Of a stretch of DNA of 5,740 nucleotides, positions 5,606-5,740 are shown one piece after another; within the stretch, counting starts at the first letter, position 1, and every line of letters starts with the position of its first letter. Location: NCBI GenBank assembly GCA_045595705.1, contig JAZOBA010000061.1, positions 1-5,740 on the forward strand, read 5' to 3'. A program made the position numbers and the translations under genes. Under the pieces are notes generated by a model. That model had not been told where the DNA came from, did no database searches, and saw nothing but the letters and a program-made list of their open reading frames with translations. The stretch is from JAJPXI01 sp045595705. Its GTDB lineage: Bacteria; Bacillota; Clostridia; Oscillospirales; Oscillospiraceae.

Positions 5606-5740
5606 TCAATGGGTCAGACGGGCGCGGCCCTTTGCACGACGGCGAGCCAGAACCTTGCGGCCGTTCTTGGTGGCCATGCGCTTACGGAAACCGTGCTCCT
5701 TGGAGCGCTGACGCTTCTTGGGCTGATAGGTACGAACCAT
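5606..5740 (-). CDS. rpmH: 50S ribosomal protein L34
   Basis: A 44-residue, very basic protein that ends in TGA at 5606-5608. It starts MVRTYQPKKRQRSKEHGF and continues FRKRMATKNGRKVLARRRAKGRARL, which is the L34 signature along its whole length, and 44 residues is the usual size. L34 is a small protein of the large ribosomal subunit. The ATG is the last codon in the window, so the gene is complete but its ribosome binding site and promoter are outside. In most bacteria the region upstream of rpmH holds the origin and a divergent or nearby dnaA; that is expected here but not visible. Confidence 0.97.
   Translation of the reverse strand: MVRTYQPKKRQRSKEHGFRKRMATKNGRKVLARRRAKGRARLTH

Overview
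This window is an ordinary, gene-dense housekeeping stretch from a Gram-positive bacterium. All eight genes lie on the minus strand, so transcription runs from position 5740 toward position 1. Gene content and order, the Firmicutes-type YidC without a large periplasmic domain, Jag/KhpB, a RicT (YaaT) homologue and strong AGGAGG-type ribosome binding sites point to a Clostridia member. The moderately G+C-rich composition fits the Oscillospiraceae/Ruminococcaceae, but that finer placement is inference, not proof.

In the order of transcription: rpmH (ribosomal protein L34), whose start codon is the last three bases of the window; a short gap with a GC-rich hairpin; rnpA (RNase P protein); yidD, overlapping rnpA by four bases; yidC; and jag/khpB. 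This is the classic rpmH-rnpA-yidD-yidC-jag block that usually sits beside dnaA and the replication origin. In many Firmicutes it continues into mnmE, mnmG and rsmG. Here it runs instead, after a second strong GC-rich hairpin, into an Orn/Lys/Arg-decarboxylase-family gene (YaaO-like), then the DNA polymerase III delta' subunit (holB-like), then ricT/yaaT, which leaves the window at position 1. In Bacillus subtilis the decarboxylase, tmk, holB and yaaT form a different cluster near the origin, so two origin-proximal clusters appear joined head to tail, without mnmE between them and without tmk before holB.

The first block serves translation and membrane biogenesis: L34 for the ribosome, RnpA for tRNA 5' maturation, YidD and YidC for membrane protein insertion, and Jag/KhpB as an RNA-binding protein long linked to YidC by gene order. 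The second block mixes amino-acid/polyamine metabolism (decarboxylase), the replication clamp loader (delta') and an RNase Y accessory factor (RicT). Spacing is tight throughout, and I see no convincing internal promoter, so one long transcript, possibly attenuated at the hairpins, is the simplest reading.

No stretch of 300 bases lacks a gene. I see no mobile element, CRISPR array, tRNA, or unknown multi-gene system. The points most worth a second look are the two related hairpins, the start codon of the decarboxylase, the joined clusters, and the unusual YidC (Lys in place of the groove Arg, a long outer loop, and a basic-then-acidic tail).
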